A DNA stretch of 64,000 bases from Acanthochromis polyacanthus (Eukaryota; Chordata; Actinopteri; Pomacentridae), in contig NC_067121.1 of NCBI RefSeq assembly GCF_021347895.1, positions 30,553,974 to 30,617,973 of the forward strand, written 5' to 3'. The notes under the pieces were generated by a model. The model worked only from the letters and a program-made list of their open reading frames with translations. It ran no database searches and was not told where the DNA came from. The position numbers and the translations under genes were made by a program. Shown one piece after another: positions 28,012 through 39,576 of the stretch (its first letter is position 1; each line of letters opens with the position of its first letter).

Positions 28012-29260
28012 GACGGCCGCAGACTCCTCAGTCTTTGTTTTCCTCTTTTCACCGGCCACCATGCTGTCAAAAGTTTGTGTTTTTTCTTAAATACAAACAG
28101 AAACATAAATATTATATATATTTGCCCTTTATGTATTTGTAACGCACATTACTTAATGTAACTCTTTGGTATTTCAAAGACTGTAGAAGTTTATGCTTTC
28201 ATCATGAATGTCTAACAACAGAATGTACATCTTGAATGTGAACGAGTAGGTATTTCTCTATTTCGCCAATTAGTCAACAGACAGTGTGCATTGAAGGACA
28301 GTCCTCCTTTTCATTCATACTGAGGGTCACTGTTACACTTTTGCTTCAGATATTGGCATGAATTTGCCCAGTAATGTGGTCTTATGCAGTGTTATGTGGT
28401 TATTTTTCATAAGGCTGTTTCTGTAAATAAGATAATATATATTTTCAGATTGCCGTCTGCTGGCAGAGTACAAATATATTTACGTTAAGTACGTTTTTCT
28501 TACATGCAGTAAGCTTCACTGACTGCCAGTAACACAAGAGCTTATTATTTTGCCATGTCGTAGTTTGTGGTACATACTGTAATATCGACAGATCGTCATT
28601 CATTTAAGAAATGGCTGCGTATTGTACATATTTTCTTTTTCGAGTCATTTCTCGGTTCATGTTGGTATTTTGCACATACTCATGATGCTGTAATCCATAT
28701 ATTTTCATACCTGTCATGCAGATATTTCTACTTAAAATGTTCTTGACCTTTTCAGTTTGTTAAACCCCATTCCCAGCACTTGTTATTTTCTTATTTATAT
28801 TTTCAATTTGCTGCATTCACTTACTTTTTGGTGCTGCGATGATCCAGTTTCCTCAGTGGGATCGTTAAACTTTGTTTTGTTTTTTTTTACCAAACTGTAC
28901 GTATTCTAGCGCACTCATACAAACTAGTGCCTTACATTCAGACTTTTCGGTCAGCTGCTTTCCCAGACTAACTCTCAGTGCATTTTTAGTTTGGACAGCC
29001 GCAGTAGTTACCTGCTTTTGTGACGCATTTCCCATTCGGTACTTGGCCCCGTTGTCGTGTAAGCGTGTCAAGGTACTGTTATTTTGGAGACTTCTAATCT
29101 GTTGTGTGTAGCTCTTGAAATGCAGATACACCAGGCCTCAAGCTAAAACACTCAGGAATAATAGTAATATGTAAGCAAGTGTCTTTGTAACTGCAGATTA
29201 TATATATGTGAAATATATATATATAAAACATGAAAATAAAATGTATATTATGTAGCATAC
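28012..29260 (+). other. bcl6: Probable bcl6 3' untranslated region
   Basis: This is AT-rich sequence after the TGA stop, ending near a canonical AATAAA at 29235-29240. It contains ATTTAT/TTATTTAT-type AU-rich patches, as in short-lived mRNAs. No other coding frame with homology is present. Confidence 0.55.
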
Positions 29261-29483
29261 ATTGCTCCACTTGTCTGTTTTTTTTTTCAAGTAAGAAGCA
29301 GTGAGTCACCTGAACTATTACTACATTTGAAAACGAACAATTGAGTTGTACAGATTTACAGAAATCCATAGTAATAAATGTGTTTCAGACTTTCTATATA
29401 CATATGATTAAAGTACTTTTGTATAGATTTTTTGTTCTCCGTAAATGGATCTTTGTTTCCGTGTTAGTTCATTCATCCTTTGC

Positions 29484-29962
29484 TTAACCCTCCTGATGCA
29501 CCAAAAAATATTGTTTCCTTGTCAAGAGAAAATTAAAAAAGTCAGCAAAAAAATTCCCCAAATTTCTGAAAATTTGCAAAAACCTTTTAGGAAGAAAATT
29601 CCAATAATTCCTTTAAAGTTTCCCCTTAAGGTTTTTTTTTTTAAATCCTCCAAATTTGGCAAGAAAATTCTTGTAAATATTTTAAAAAAACAGTAAAAAT
29701 CTTACAAAAAATCCTTAAAATATCCAAAGTGATTACATATATATCAGTAAAACTTCTATTTTCTCTAAGAATATTCACATAAAAATCAACCAAAATCCAG
29801 CAAAATTCATAACATTTTTAACATTTTTTCCAACCAAAAATGTTCAAAGATTTAACAAAAATGTGGACATCAGAAGTTTCACTGTGAAAATGTTTTTGTT
29901 TGCCACATTTTCAAACTTTAAAACGGGTCAATTTTGACTTGAAAGGACGACACGAGGGTTAA
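29484..29962 (+). mobile_element. TTAA-flanked AT-rich MITE, copy 4
   Basis: TTAA (29484-29487) followed by CCCTCCTGATG starts the copy, and GGACGACACGAGGG plus TTAA (29959-29962) ends it. It lies between the convergent 3' ends of bcl6 and cmpk1. The GGGTCAATTTTGAC motif is kept near the right end. Confidence 0.75.
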
Positions 29963-30967
29963 GGTCTGTTAAAACTTGGAGCTGTTATGGTGTGAGGCGC
30001 CCCCTGCTGGACGACCAGGTTGAACACTATCCAGAACCCTGAGGTTTTGTATATTTATAAAATGTTGCATAAACTTTAGAAAATGATCAAAATCTTTCTA
30101 GTTTTACACTTGTGCTGATAAATGACAAAACTATTAAATACAGACTCGGGAGAAAGATTCTTCAGTGTTTGAGGCAAAACAAAAGAACAAAGTCTGTGTT
30201 TTGTTCTTTTCCACTTTATGCTCCTTCATACAAGCAGATACAGTACAGATTTAAGTGCTCGTTTCATCTCCATGTTCTCACTATGACTAGTCCCAGATGT
30301 CATAGCTGTGATGAAGCACACTGAAGTTTTTAAATACTCATCTAATCACAGAAACATACCTGATAACATCTACATGGCACAAAACTGCTCCCTGGTCATG
30401 CCGCTGTAGCTCCCATCCACTAAACAGGATGCCAGACAGGCTGTTGGCCGTTCAGTCAAGGCTAAACTAAACCCTTGCTTTCAGGTTAAACGACTATTTG
30501 GTCTGAAGCGTGATGGCTGCTTCTGCTGACATGTTACTCAGAAGACATAAGTGATAAATAGCTTTTTTTTTTTTTAGAGACATCCAGTACTGTAAGTGTC
30601 TTTGATTTTGATAAACAGTGGCCTCTCTAAGCCATCGATGCATTGATTTTCAATGCAAAGGCCCTCGACTGTTATGAAAGACGGTGAACTGCGTGTTCTT
30701 CCGAACATGAACTAGTTGATTACAAGTAGCTGCTAGACATCTCTACCGCTCATTCATACCGGTACGCATTGTACACACACATCTACACACACACACACGC
30801 TCGCAAACAGTGTAGCATTTACAAAAAAAACCCGAAAAGACACAGAAATCAAAGGTAACCAAATGTATAAAGTCATATGAACGGACATATAAACTCGTAA
30901 TAGTGTAATTGCAGTTGATAAAAAGAAAACTAAAAGGTAAATGAATGTTGGTGGCAGCTGGAGAAGC
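29963..30967. other. Convergent intergenic spacer, likely holding the cmpk1 3' UTR
   Basis: No coding frame is recognised. The right part should be cmpk1 3' untranslated sequence on the - strand, but I see no clear poly(A) signal. A short CA run lies near 30773-30800. Confidence 0.4.
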
Positions 30968-33900
30968 TCAGCCCTCCTTGTCTAGGATGGCTTTCACATC
31001 AGCAAACACCTGGAAGAGAACAACAAGTTAGTGCAATCCGATACAAACAGCGATTGACAATGATACAGTCCCTGACAAAAGTCTTGTCACTTATCTTAAG
31101 TTGTAGGAATAACAAATAACAACTGGACTTGTAGTTATCAATTGGAATCAGAAATGGCTCATATGAATGACAAAGCCCCCTAGATTATATTTATTATGCC
31201 AACATAAAGTTTTGTATCATTCATTAAGTTTTATCATTTAATTAGGACAGAAAGCTCAGATTTTGCTTGGACAAAAGTCTTGTCGCATACAAAAATAATG
31301 TTGAAATTATACATACGCTTTATTCTGAATACACAAATATGCTATAAAAACATCAGAACATTAAATCATGGTGTCTTGATAAAAAGAATTAATATTGTGT
31401 ATGATTTTCAGAGCATCCATACGTCTCATCAATGACTCAAATAACTTATTGATAAAGTCATCTTAAATGCAAAGAAAACAGTCTTGCAGGGTTCCCAGAG
31501 TGCATCAAGATCCTTCGGTTTCATCTTCCAAGCCTTATCCTTCATTTTACCACAGACATGCTCAATAATGTTCATGTCTGGTGACTGAGCTGGCCAATCC
31601 TGGAGCTCCTGGACCTTCTTTGCTTTCAGGAACTTTGATGTGGAGGCTGAAGTATGAGAAGGAACGCCATTCTGCTGCACAATTTGCCCTCTCTCATAGT
31701 TTGTGATGTAATGGGCAGCAAGAATTTCTTGATACTTCAGGCTGTTGATGTTTCCATCCACTCTGCAGAGCTCTCGTACCCCCCATACCGGATGTAACCC
31801 CAAACCATGATTTTTCTTTCACCAAACTTGACTGTTTTCTTGGTGAATCTTGGGTCAGTACGGCTTCTGCAAGATTTGCGTTGATTGGGATGCAGTTCAA
31901 TGGACGATTCATCAGAAAAATCAAACTTCTGCCACTTTTCATTGTCCATCCTTCCTGCAAGCTGTGGACCTTGACAAATGCAACACGATTTGTTGTTGTC
32001 TTCTGTTTAATGCTGGTTTCTATGCACTAATTTGACTATGGAGAACACCGCGTGAGAGAATTTGACAAACTGTTCTTGTAGATACAGGGATTTCTGGCGA
32101 CCAGTTCACATGTAACTCTGTTGCAGTTGAAAAAGGGCTGGCCCTGGACTGTCAAAGCAACAAATGCTCTTCTCTAACAGGTGTCTGCCTGACCTGGACT
32201 TGTCATAAAAGTCACCAGTTTCTTCAGATATTTTTCTTATCCTCTCTACTTGACATTTGGATACATTAAAGCTGTCTGCCACCTCAGCAGCAGACTTGGT
32301 CTTCAGGGTCTTGATGATCAGCACTTTGGTCTGTGGTCGAATCTTTGGCATGCCGTCGGGGTCAGGTTGGGCTTCATATGAAGGTCTTGTGTTTCTTTTT
32401 ATACACACTTGGGAATATGTCAGTTACAGTATTTGTCACAGGTGAACTTTTGATCTGTGATTGGTTGAATCATATAAAGACATGACAAGACTTTGGTCCT
32501 TGCAAAAACAGATGTCATGGGCTTTACCAAGACAAGAACATCAGGACACTTTATGACGGGTTCAATTTGCACCCAGTTATTAATGTGAAAGCCCTTGACA
32601 TTAAAATAAACCATTTTTTGTGAGAACTGAACTAATACAAAGGGTGTACAAATGAACGAAACAAAACTGGTGCCTCTGAATAAGTATACATACTGAACGT
32701 ACAGTTCACGAATACTCAGAATGCTAAGTGGCTCCTACACACAGTTGGCAGACTACAAATTGGAGCCTCAGTCTCCACTGAGACATAGGGCTCCACACTA
32801 AAGCCGCCAACAGAAGGTCGAACTTGTCTGTAGCACCCATCACAAGTGCTTACAAACCGAAGCAATACACAGAGCTACAATACGAAGAGGCACCAGGGTG
32901 GACTGGTCATAACCACCAGCCACCTCAACTAATGGCATGGTGGCAGCTTTATAGGTTGCAGGTGTGGTGCCTGGCTGCCTCTGATTGGTCCGAGGAGGAG
33001 GAGCTGGAGGGTGGCCCAATCCGGAAGGTCGAAGGGCGGGGAGAACCAGATTGCAGTGCAGGTCATCATTAGCTCTGTGTCATCAGCTGAAATGGCTGGC
33101 AGCTGGGGTTCCAAAGACTCTGCAATAACCACAGCTGAACCCACACATAAATTTCTCCCACACAAAGGCCCAACAGAACACCACCTCAAAACAAAACGGT
33201 ACACCAGTACTGGTGGCCGTAACACTAGAAATAAAATTATGTGCCATTTAAGGTTACTATATCCTTATGCGACAAGACTTTTGTCAGGGACTGTATATTA
33301 CTGTGTTATCCCTCAGGTAAACTTATCTTTGACTTTGTATTCTGTCTTTTTTTTGGAGAGACGCACTGTACGCTGTAGCTCAGCTGGATTATTTGTGATA
33401 CTACAGTATGTCAATTACTAACATGGCATCAATATTTTATGTCATGGTTATCACAAACATCATTCTATCATAATGCCCCTATCGGAGTATGAAAGGCTGT
33501 AATGTCTGCCTTTTTCATTTTCATAAAACACAATGTGAATTTCAGACGCATCAATAATGGGCCACAAAAAATGCAAACTAAATCAATAAAATATGTAAAT
33601 AAGTTTAAAATTCACCTTCATTCTTCAAATTAAAGTCTTATTTTTGTTGTCTTTAGTAATAAAATATGCCGTTTTCTCACAGCTGCAATATAATCTAAAT
33701 TAATTTCTCATTTAGAGCAGATAACCTTTTGGTCTGACATAGTAAAGTTAATGTGGAAGTGCTAAAAGCTTCATTCTTTCTAACAGCCAGTAGAGGGCGA
33801 CTCCTCCAGTTGCTGAAAAATACTTTACAGTATGGAAGTCTTTGAGAAAACTTGATCTGTTACCTAAGCAAACATTTTTACTAACGAATTTACGGGGAGG

Positions 33901-36900
33901 GGGTATCCCAATATTTGGATCTCAAATTGTTGTTTCACTGTTTGACCACAATTCAGAACTGTGGATATCGTTTTAAAAAAGCCCTGTCATTCTCTTACTT
34001 ACGACTTGTCTGCCTCGATTGACAGGTTTTTCAGGCTATCACACTCAGCTGTGGTAAAAATCACCTCCTCTCAGCCTTCATCTCTTCCTTCAACAATCTG
34101 AGTGACGTTCACGAACACCATCGATGACATTTACTCACCTCGTCCACAGAACGGGAAGCGTCTACGGTGCGCACCTTGCCGTGTGTCTCGTACAGCTCAA
34201 TGATTGGTCGTGTAGACTGCAGGTAGGTCTGGATTCTGCATTGAAGGAATATATGGCTGGTTATTGGGGTCAAGTGACACAGGGGACTTAAAGGAGACAC
34301 AAATTAGGTCAAAAACACACATGCAGGTATCCAGCAGTCAGTTAAATGGGTCAGAGAAATCTATACTCATCAGATGCGTTTGTTGTACTTTGTTACAAAC
34401 ACAAGGAAATAAACACGTGAAATCGATTGTGAACAGCCGCAGTACAGCACAATGTATGTTCTAAAGCCTGCAGTTTAAACAGCCTAACACTGTCTGTGGT
34501 GGAGGACTGCACCTTTTCTCCAGGCTTTCTCTGTTGTCATCTGTGCGTCCGCTGCTCTTCCCTCTTTCTAGACATCTGTCGATGCAAACCTGTGGACAAA
34601 GGAGCTCATTTCCTCAGCATGAAAACATCAATCACATCAGTTCAGGACAGTGCGTCACTAAAAACGGCTAGAGGAGTTTTTAGCTGCATAGTTTCCATGA
34701 CGTACCTCTTCGCCGCAGTCAAAGAAAAGCACAAACTTGACGTCTGCTTTGCCATCCATGACAGTGTTCCACCCTTGAAGGTTGTCCTCGTTGCGGGGGA
34801 AACCGTCTATGAGGAAACGGAACTTCTTCTCGTCTTTCTGCATCGTCTCTTCCATAGCCTGACAAAACACAAAGCGGAACAAGAATGTAAAGTCATACTC
34901 AGATTAAGAATTTATTCAAGGTTGGTATGGCTTTACATAAAACCGTCTGTATCATGGTGTTGACAAACTGAAGGACACAGATTTTAAATGCTACTATGAT
35001 CCATGTCAGTGCTACCTATAAACTGCAGAATTTGCATAACAAAATGTATTTTTTCCGATCTTTTATTCACTGTTTGTCAATTACAAGTCGCTGTAGTCAA
35101 AGGGAATGTCTTCAAAACATTTATTATTTCCGAATAACAGTAGAAAATTAAAAAATTTAATTCTAAATTATATTAAACAGAAAGAAACATTAAGTCGTCA
35201 TATTCTGAAGGCTTGAAGGAGCCATTTTTTTGTATTTCCTAAATATATGCCTTCAAAATTGGTTTGATTATCACTGAATAATATACTGTAAATTGACAAA
35301 TCTGCTTGGCTTTTCACCACTAAACTAGATATGTTCTTGGCTTTGTGTAGCATTTGTGAAGCTGTTCACTAAACTTGTATTCAAACAGAACCTGTAAACT
35401 GCAGGTAACAATTGGCAGGAAAGTATTTTACAAGAACCGAGAACCTTAAAGATAACAGTTAATTCAGAGTTTTGAATTAAGTGTCTGCCCAGTCCCAGAC
35501 ACATCAGGGTTTTATTTCTGTCTGGATGAACACAAACCAGTTTTGCAGTCTTCATTTGTTGCATACCTGCTTCAGTAAGTTGATGGTGATCTCAACTGGA
35601 ACAATTTTGCCCTCTTTGATGTAGTTGGCGATGAGCTGTCCACACTCTGAGCCTTCTCTGGCTCGCTCTGCTCTGAGTAAGTCTCCAGCTGACAGATGGG
35701 TGTAGTTGTAGCCCTGAGAAGAATTTTCAAAAAAGAACAACAACAAATGTTTAACTATAGGTTGGTCTTGTGATTGAAAGTGGCACCTCAAAGAAAAGCA
35801 CATCAAAACCACTCATCGAGAGGGAACGTCTGCTGATGAGTTTTTCCAAGTTTGCATAATTCAAAACACCAAAACTCTACAGTGAAGAGAAGCTTTTACA
35901 GACAGATCGAATCCTTCTCACTCACAGGCCTGCAAAAAGTCAGTCCTTGTACACTGAAAGAAAGGAGCCTCTATGCCAAGCTGCCGTTCAGGCCCAACCA
36001 CTGCACTCGAAGCATGGAGGCCAACACCCAGAAGCAGTTACAAAGTCTCTCTTAAAGAAGCACTCTCTAGCAAACACACACATCAAAGACTCCATGTTGG
36101 CCTCCAGTAGAGCTGCAGCTTCTCAGGTTTTCATGAGTTTGACTTTCAGACAAACATCCAAGCAGCATCCTTCAGCTGAGTTTTGGCTTTTTAGACTTTC
36201 TACACAGCTTATAAAAATACCTTCAGTCCAGTGGACAAATAAATGAGCCTCAGGGAAAGTTTGACTCAGTAGACGTTACTTTGGATCACTCACGCTCTCC
36301 AGACCCACCCAGAACATGAGGATGAGTAACTGCAGACAGTCAATGGTCACATGACCAGAAGTGCAACTGAGTGGGTTATTACGGGTTAATAGTTGTTTTT
36401 TGCTGCTTGATACCAAAAGAAAACTCACAATGTTCTTATTTTTCATGAGTAATCTACAAGAGAGGTTTATCTCACAACAAACACCAATCATTCATCACAT
36501 TATGATTTAATACTGTGAGCACTTTGAGATCATGAGGCTGATTTCTTTTGTCTATTCCAGAGGTGCAGCTGAAAACTAAAGGAGTGTGTGCGGTCAGGGC
36601 GCTGAGACTCTGGAATAAAAACTGTGTCTTGTGGGGCACTTTGTAACTTGGACTTTGGACCATTATTATTATTATTCAAGTCATACATCGCGGGAAAATA
36701 AATATTGCAATATCAGTTTTTTCCAGTATCTTTGTTATACGCTTCATTTCTAGGTGCTATATATACATTAAAATATACGTTAATTGGGTAACCCCTCGAA
36801 AAGTCATATATTTTAGTCATACATATATAAAAGTCATATATTTAAAGTGACTCACAATACGGTGCTATAAATACATGATCTCATTTCTGTAACTTTCTGG

Positions 36901-38402
36901 AGTCCGACAACAGAACAAGCATGAAATAGTGGCTAAAATGTGACCCAAAATAAGGTGCTATGTATACATATACTAGGGTCTGATCAGTTTCTCATCTCAC
37001 AAATTTCAACATGTGATTCTGCTCGTTCAAAGTCAATGATGGGTTTGCCAAGTGCAGTCCAGACCTACACTGACCATTACATAACCACACAGACATGGAT
37101 AAGTCTACGATAAGGTTACAACGTGGAAGAAATGTCAACAGGATGCTCCTGTTTGCACTATGCAAAGTTAATAAAGACTCAGTATAACCAAGTCTATCTA
37201 TGACACAAGATAGAGTCTGCCAGGAGGCTTTATAAACTGTATTTTATTTCCTCTTGTTTGACTGCATTTTCACACAGATAAATTCCCAGTAAAGCTGATC
37301 TCATTTCTATAATTCTCTGTAGTCAGACAACAGAACAAGCATGAAACAGTGGCTAAAATCTGACTCAAAATAATCAGCAGTCACCTTTAAAGTGCTAATC
37401 TGCACTACTAGAATCTAGATATTATGACTATACCATGATCAGATAAACTAACCACATGCAGAGGTTAAACACAGCTGCTGTGTAGTAAATTATGCAATAT
37501 AATTTAACCTAATTTGATGATTGCTGTAGTCAGAGAAGAGTTACACAATAAGGGGTGAAAGACTAACTCTAGCTGACAACGCTCGTAGAATATGCACTTC
37601 CAAACAGACCAAATTTGATCATTTTCTTCAGGAGTTTGCATTTCTTTTGAAGGAGCACTTTTGACCTCTTTTTATTAGTCGTGATGGAGTCTCCAGTTTG
37701 AACTTTTACTTACATTTCCTACTGTGCTGAATTACACAATGAGACACAGTTTGCTCTCCAAAAAATGCACCTAAATGAAATGGTCAATTTGCATTTTAGG
37801 AGCAAATTAAGTTGGTAATTCATCTGTAAAATCGTGAATAAAAACAGTGGTAACAGCAGTCCCAAACCAGGCTTTAATTTAGCTCATTCATTCAGTGCTT
37901 TCACATAACTAAATCAATTTAAAGCCTAAAATGCATTGCGTCCTGTACTGCTTTGACTTAGCTGTCACAAAACACATATTTAGAGAGTCCTGGAGATTTA
38001 AGCTGATATCTACAGCTGCTGTTTATGTTTAAAATTAGCATATAAACTGAGTGGCTAACTAGCTAGCATGGCAGGCTAACACCCAGCTTCGTTTTTAGAG
38101 GACAACCGGAACTCAGTGAAAATGAGACAATACCTCATTGAAAAGATGCTCCTAAAAGCCACAGTTGTCCAGAACCCCACTAAACACTATTTCCATCACG
38201 ACATGCTCAATCTCAGCCATCAAAAATCAGCACTCTTTGTCCTTTTCCCCGCTATCTCTCGTACCTCCACGATTTTGGAGCACTGGGTCCCTTTGCCGGC
38301 GCCAGGCCCGCCCAGCACGAACACAACCTGCGGCTTCATTATCAGCGACACCCGGTAGAGGAAGGACGGCACCCTCTGAGACCCGAACAGACGGCTGAGC
38401 AT
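30968..38402 (-). CDS. cmpk1: UMP-CMP kinase
   Basis: The six exons, read on the - strand, are 38402-38265, 35713-35567, 34858-34706, 34589-34513, 34235-34139 and 31009-30968. Together they encode 217 aa. Starting at the internal MKPQVVF methionine (residue 22) gives 196 aa, exactly the usual cytosolic length; the longer form starts MLSR, as in human CMPK1. The P-loop [10 protein letters not shown] is in exon 1. [10 protein letters not shown] and [10 protein letters not shown] are in exon 2, [13 protein letters not shown] in exon 3, the lid [15 protein letters not shown] in exon 4, and a short C-terminus ending LDKEG in exon 6. The enzyme transfers phosphate from ATP to UMP, CMP and dCMP in pyrimidine nucleotide synthesis. 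Lengths and phases are all consistent, so the gene looks intact. The last intron is lengthened by a 2.2-kb Tc1 element. AK1 is related, but the DNLQGW and lid sequences are those of CMPK. Confidence 0.95.
31066..33293 (-). mobile_element. Decayed Tc1/mariner element with IR/DR ends in the last cmpk1 intron
   Basis: The outer ends CAGTCCCTGACAAAAGTCTT are perfectly inverted at 31066 and 33293 and flanked by TA. An inner copy of the ACAAAAGTCTTGTC block sits about 200 bp inside on the left (31270-31283), with a weaker partner on the right (32483-32500), the IR/DR arrangement. The - strand carries a transposase in pieces: the helix-turn-helix region (32106-32348, opening [20 protein letters not shown]), [16 protein letters not shown] near 31890, and a final block with [10 protein letters not shown] and [15 protein letters not shown] (31450-31690). 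Frameshifts separate the pieces. The second catalytic Asp is replaced by Asn in the QQNG motif. At 2,228 bp it is longer than normal because of extra GC-rich sequence at about 32.63-33.23 kb. Confidence 0.85.
32630..33230. other. Unidentified GC-richer insert inside the Tc1 element
   Basis: Between the inner and outer right-end repeats of the Tc1 lie about 600 bp that do not belong to a normal Tc1. The segment is GC-richer than its surroundings, contains TTTATAGG and GGGCGGGG, and ends CGTAACA, which could be the end of an LTR. I could not find a paired terminus or target duplication, so its nature is open. Confidence 0.35.
36880..37380. repeat. Diverged direct repeat, about 85 bp, 420 bp apart
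   Basis: Units at about 36880-36965 and 37300-37380 share the series CTCATTTCT, then ACAACAGAACAAGCATGAAA, then AGTGGCTAAAAT. They lie in cmpk1 intron 1. No coding content is evident. Confidence 0.6.
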
Positions 38403-39350
38403 AAACCACCAGCGACGGACGCGAACCGGCTGGGTGTGAGGGTGTAATAACCAGCCGAGCCGCCCGGTGAATGCGTGTCAGTGTCGGTCGATGAGCACTG
38501 ACGACACCACTTCCGCGGTCCAGCTCGAGCGACCAATGGGGTTCGCCGCCTCGGCCCGTGACGCAAACGCGTAGCCCCGCCCCCTGCACTTGTTATTTTT
38601 TTTTCAATGCAGAGGTCGGGTGACGCCCCTCCTCCTCTGCCTCCAACAGCATCAGCATCTCCAAACCGAACAGGGCGACCCACCGCTGGAGGAGGATGCT
38701 CTCCGGTCCGTTGATGCTCAGCAGCCCGACGAGACGCACCGAAGAGGCGGCCGGACGACATGGTATAGAGTCGCTGCTTTTCCGCTCGTTTCTGCTGCCT
38801 CGCTGCCTCCATTCATGATGCACCATTCATGCGTCCCCAAGAATGGAAGCACGCTGGGAGGGAAACATTAAAATAGCGCGTTGGCTCGTCTCTCTAAGCC
38901 TCTCTTTATTTTTGACGAAGCTTCTTTTCATGTAGGTCAAAGTGATGAAGACCCCGATTTTGCGTTTTGAGGGCGCCGCGCGGATGCAGGGCTGATCCAG
39001 GGAAAAGCCGAGCAAACAAAAGGCATCGAGCCCCCCTCCTCCGACGCACCTGGCTGCCCTGTCGCCACCTGACATGACAGCGCAGAGCCGGGAGCAGAGC
39101 AGCAGGATCAAGGGGCACCGACGTGCAGCCGGACGCGCGGACTCGACTCGGAGCGGAGGAGCCTGCGGACGCTCGGCGGAGGAGAAGCAGCAGCAGCAGC
39201 AGCCCAGGGGAGGCCGGATTGCAGTTTCTGGGGACGAGCGCCAAGGGCAGTGCGGCAGTCAGCAGGCAGACCGGGGGGAGGAGGCTGCGGAGATCTGTGA
39301 TACTTCCCCCCAAGTCAACACTGCGAGCTCACCTCCACATCCTCCTCAGC
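38403..39350. promoter_or_regulatory. CpG-rich bidirectional promoter between cmpk1 and fam78b
   Basis: The only strongly CpG-rich stretch of the window lies between the cmpk1 start (38402, -) and the fam78b coding exon (39577, +). It has a CCAAT box (38533-38537), a TGACG half-site (38559-38563) and an Sp1-type CCCCGCCCCC (38575-38584), all within 190 bp of the cmpk1 start codon. There is no TATA box. The many overlapping GC-rich frames here are not genes. The right part is likely fam78b 5' untranslated sequence. Confidence 0.6.
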
Positions 39351-39576
39351 ATATGATGGTGGATGCTCTGATGTTTGATCAATGGTGACTGTGTTCCTCC
39401 ATCAGCATTTTTCTCTCCTGCTTTTCCCCCCCTCTTCCCATCACTGATGAATTGAAAGATTAAGATCTGCTCTTCAGGCAAGGGTGGAACCCTGAGGGGG
39501 ACTGATGTGCATACTGGCCAGGTATCATCTGCTCCCTTCTTCTCTGGTTTTGCTCATTCTGCTTGCTGCCTGCACT

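Noticed and set aside
34496..34963. 155-codon + strand frame
   Set aside because: It runs antisense across cmpk1 exons 3 and 4 and their intron and resembles no protein.
38342..39313. Long overlapping frames on both strands between cmpk1 and fam78b
   Set aside because: This is a CpG island, where stop codons are rare by composition; no frame has homology.
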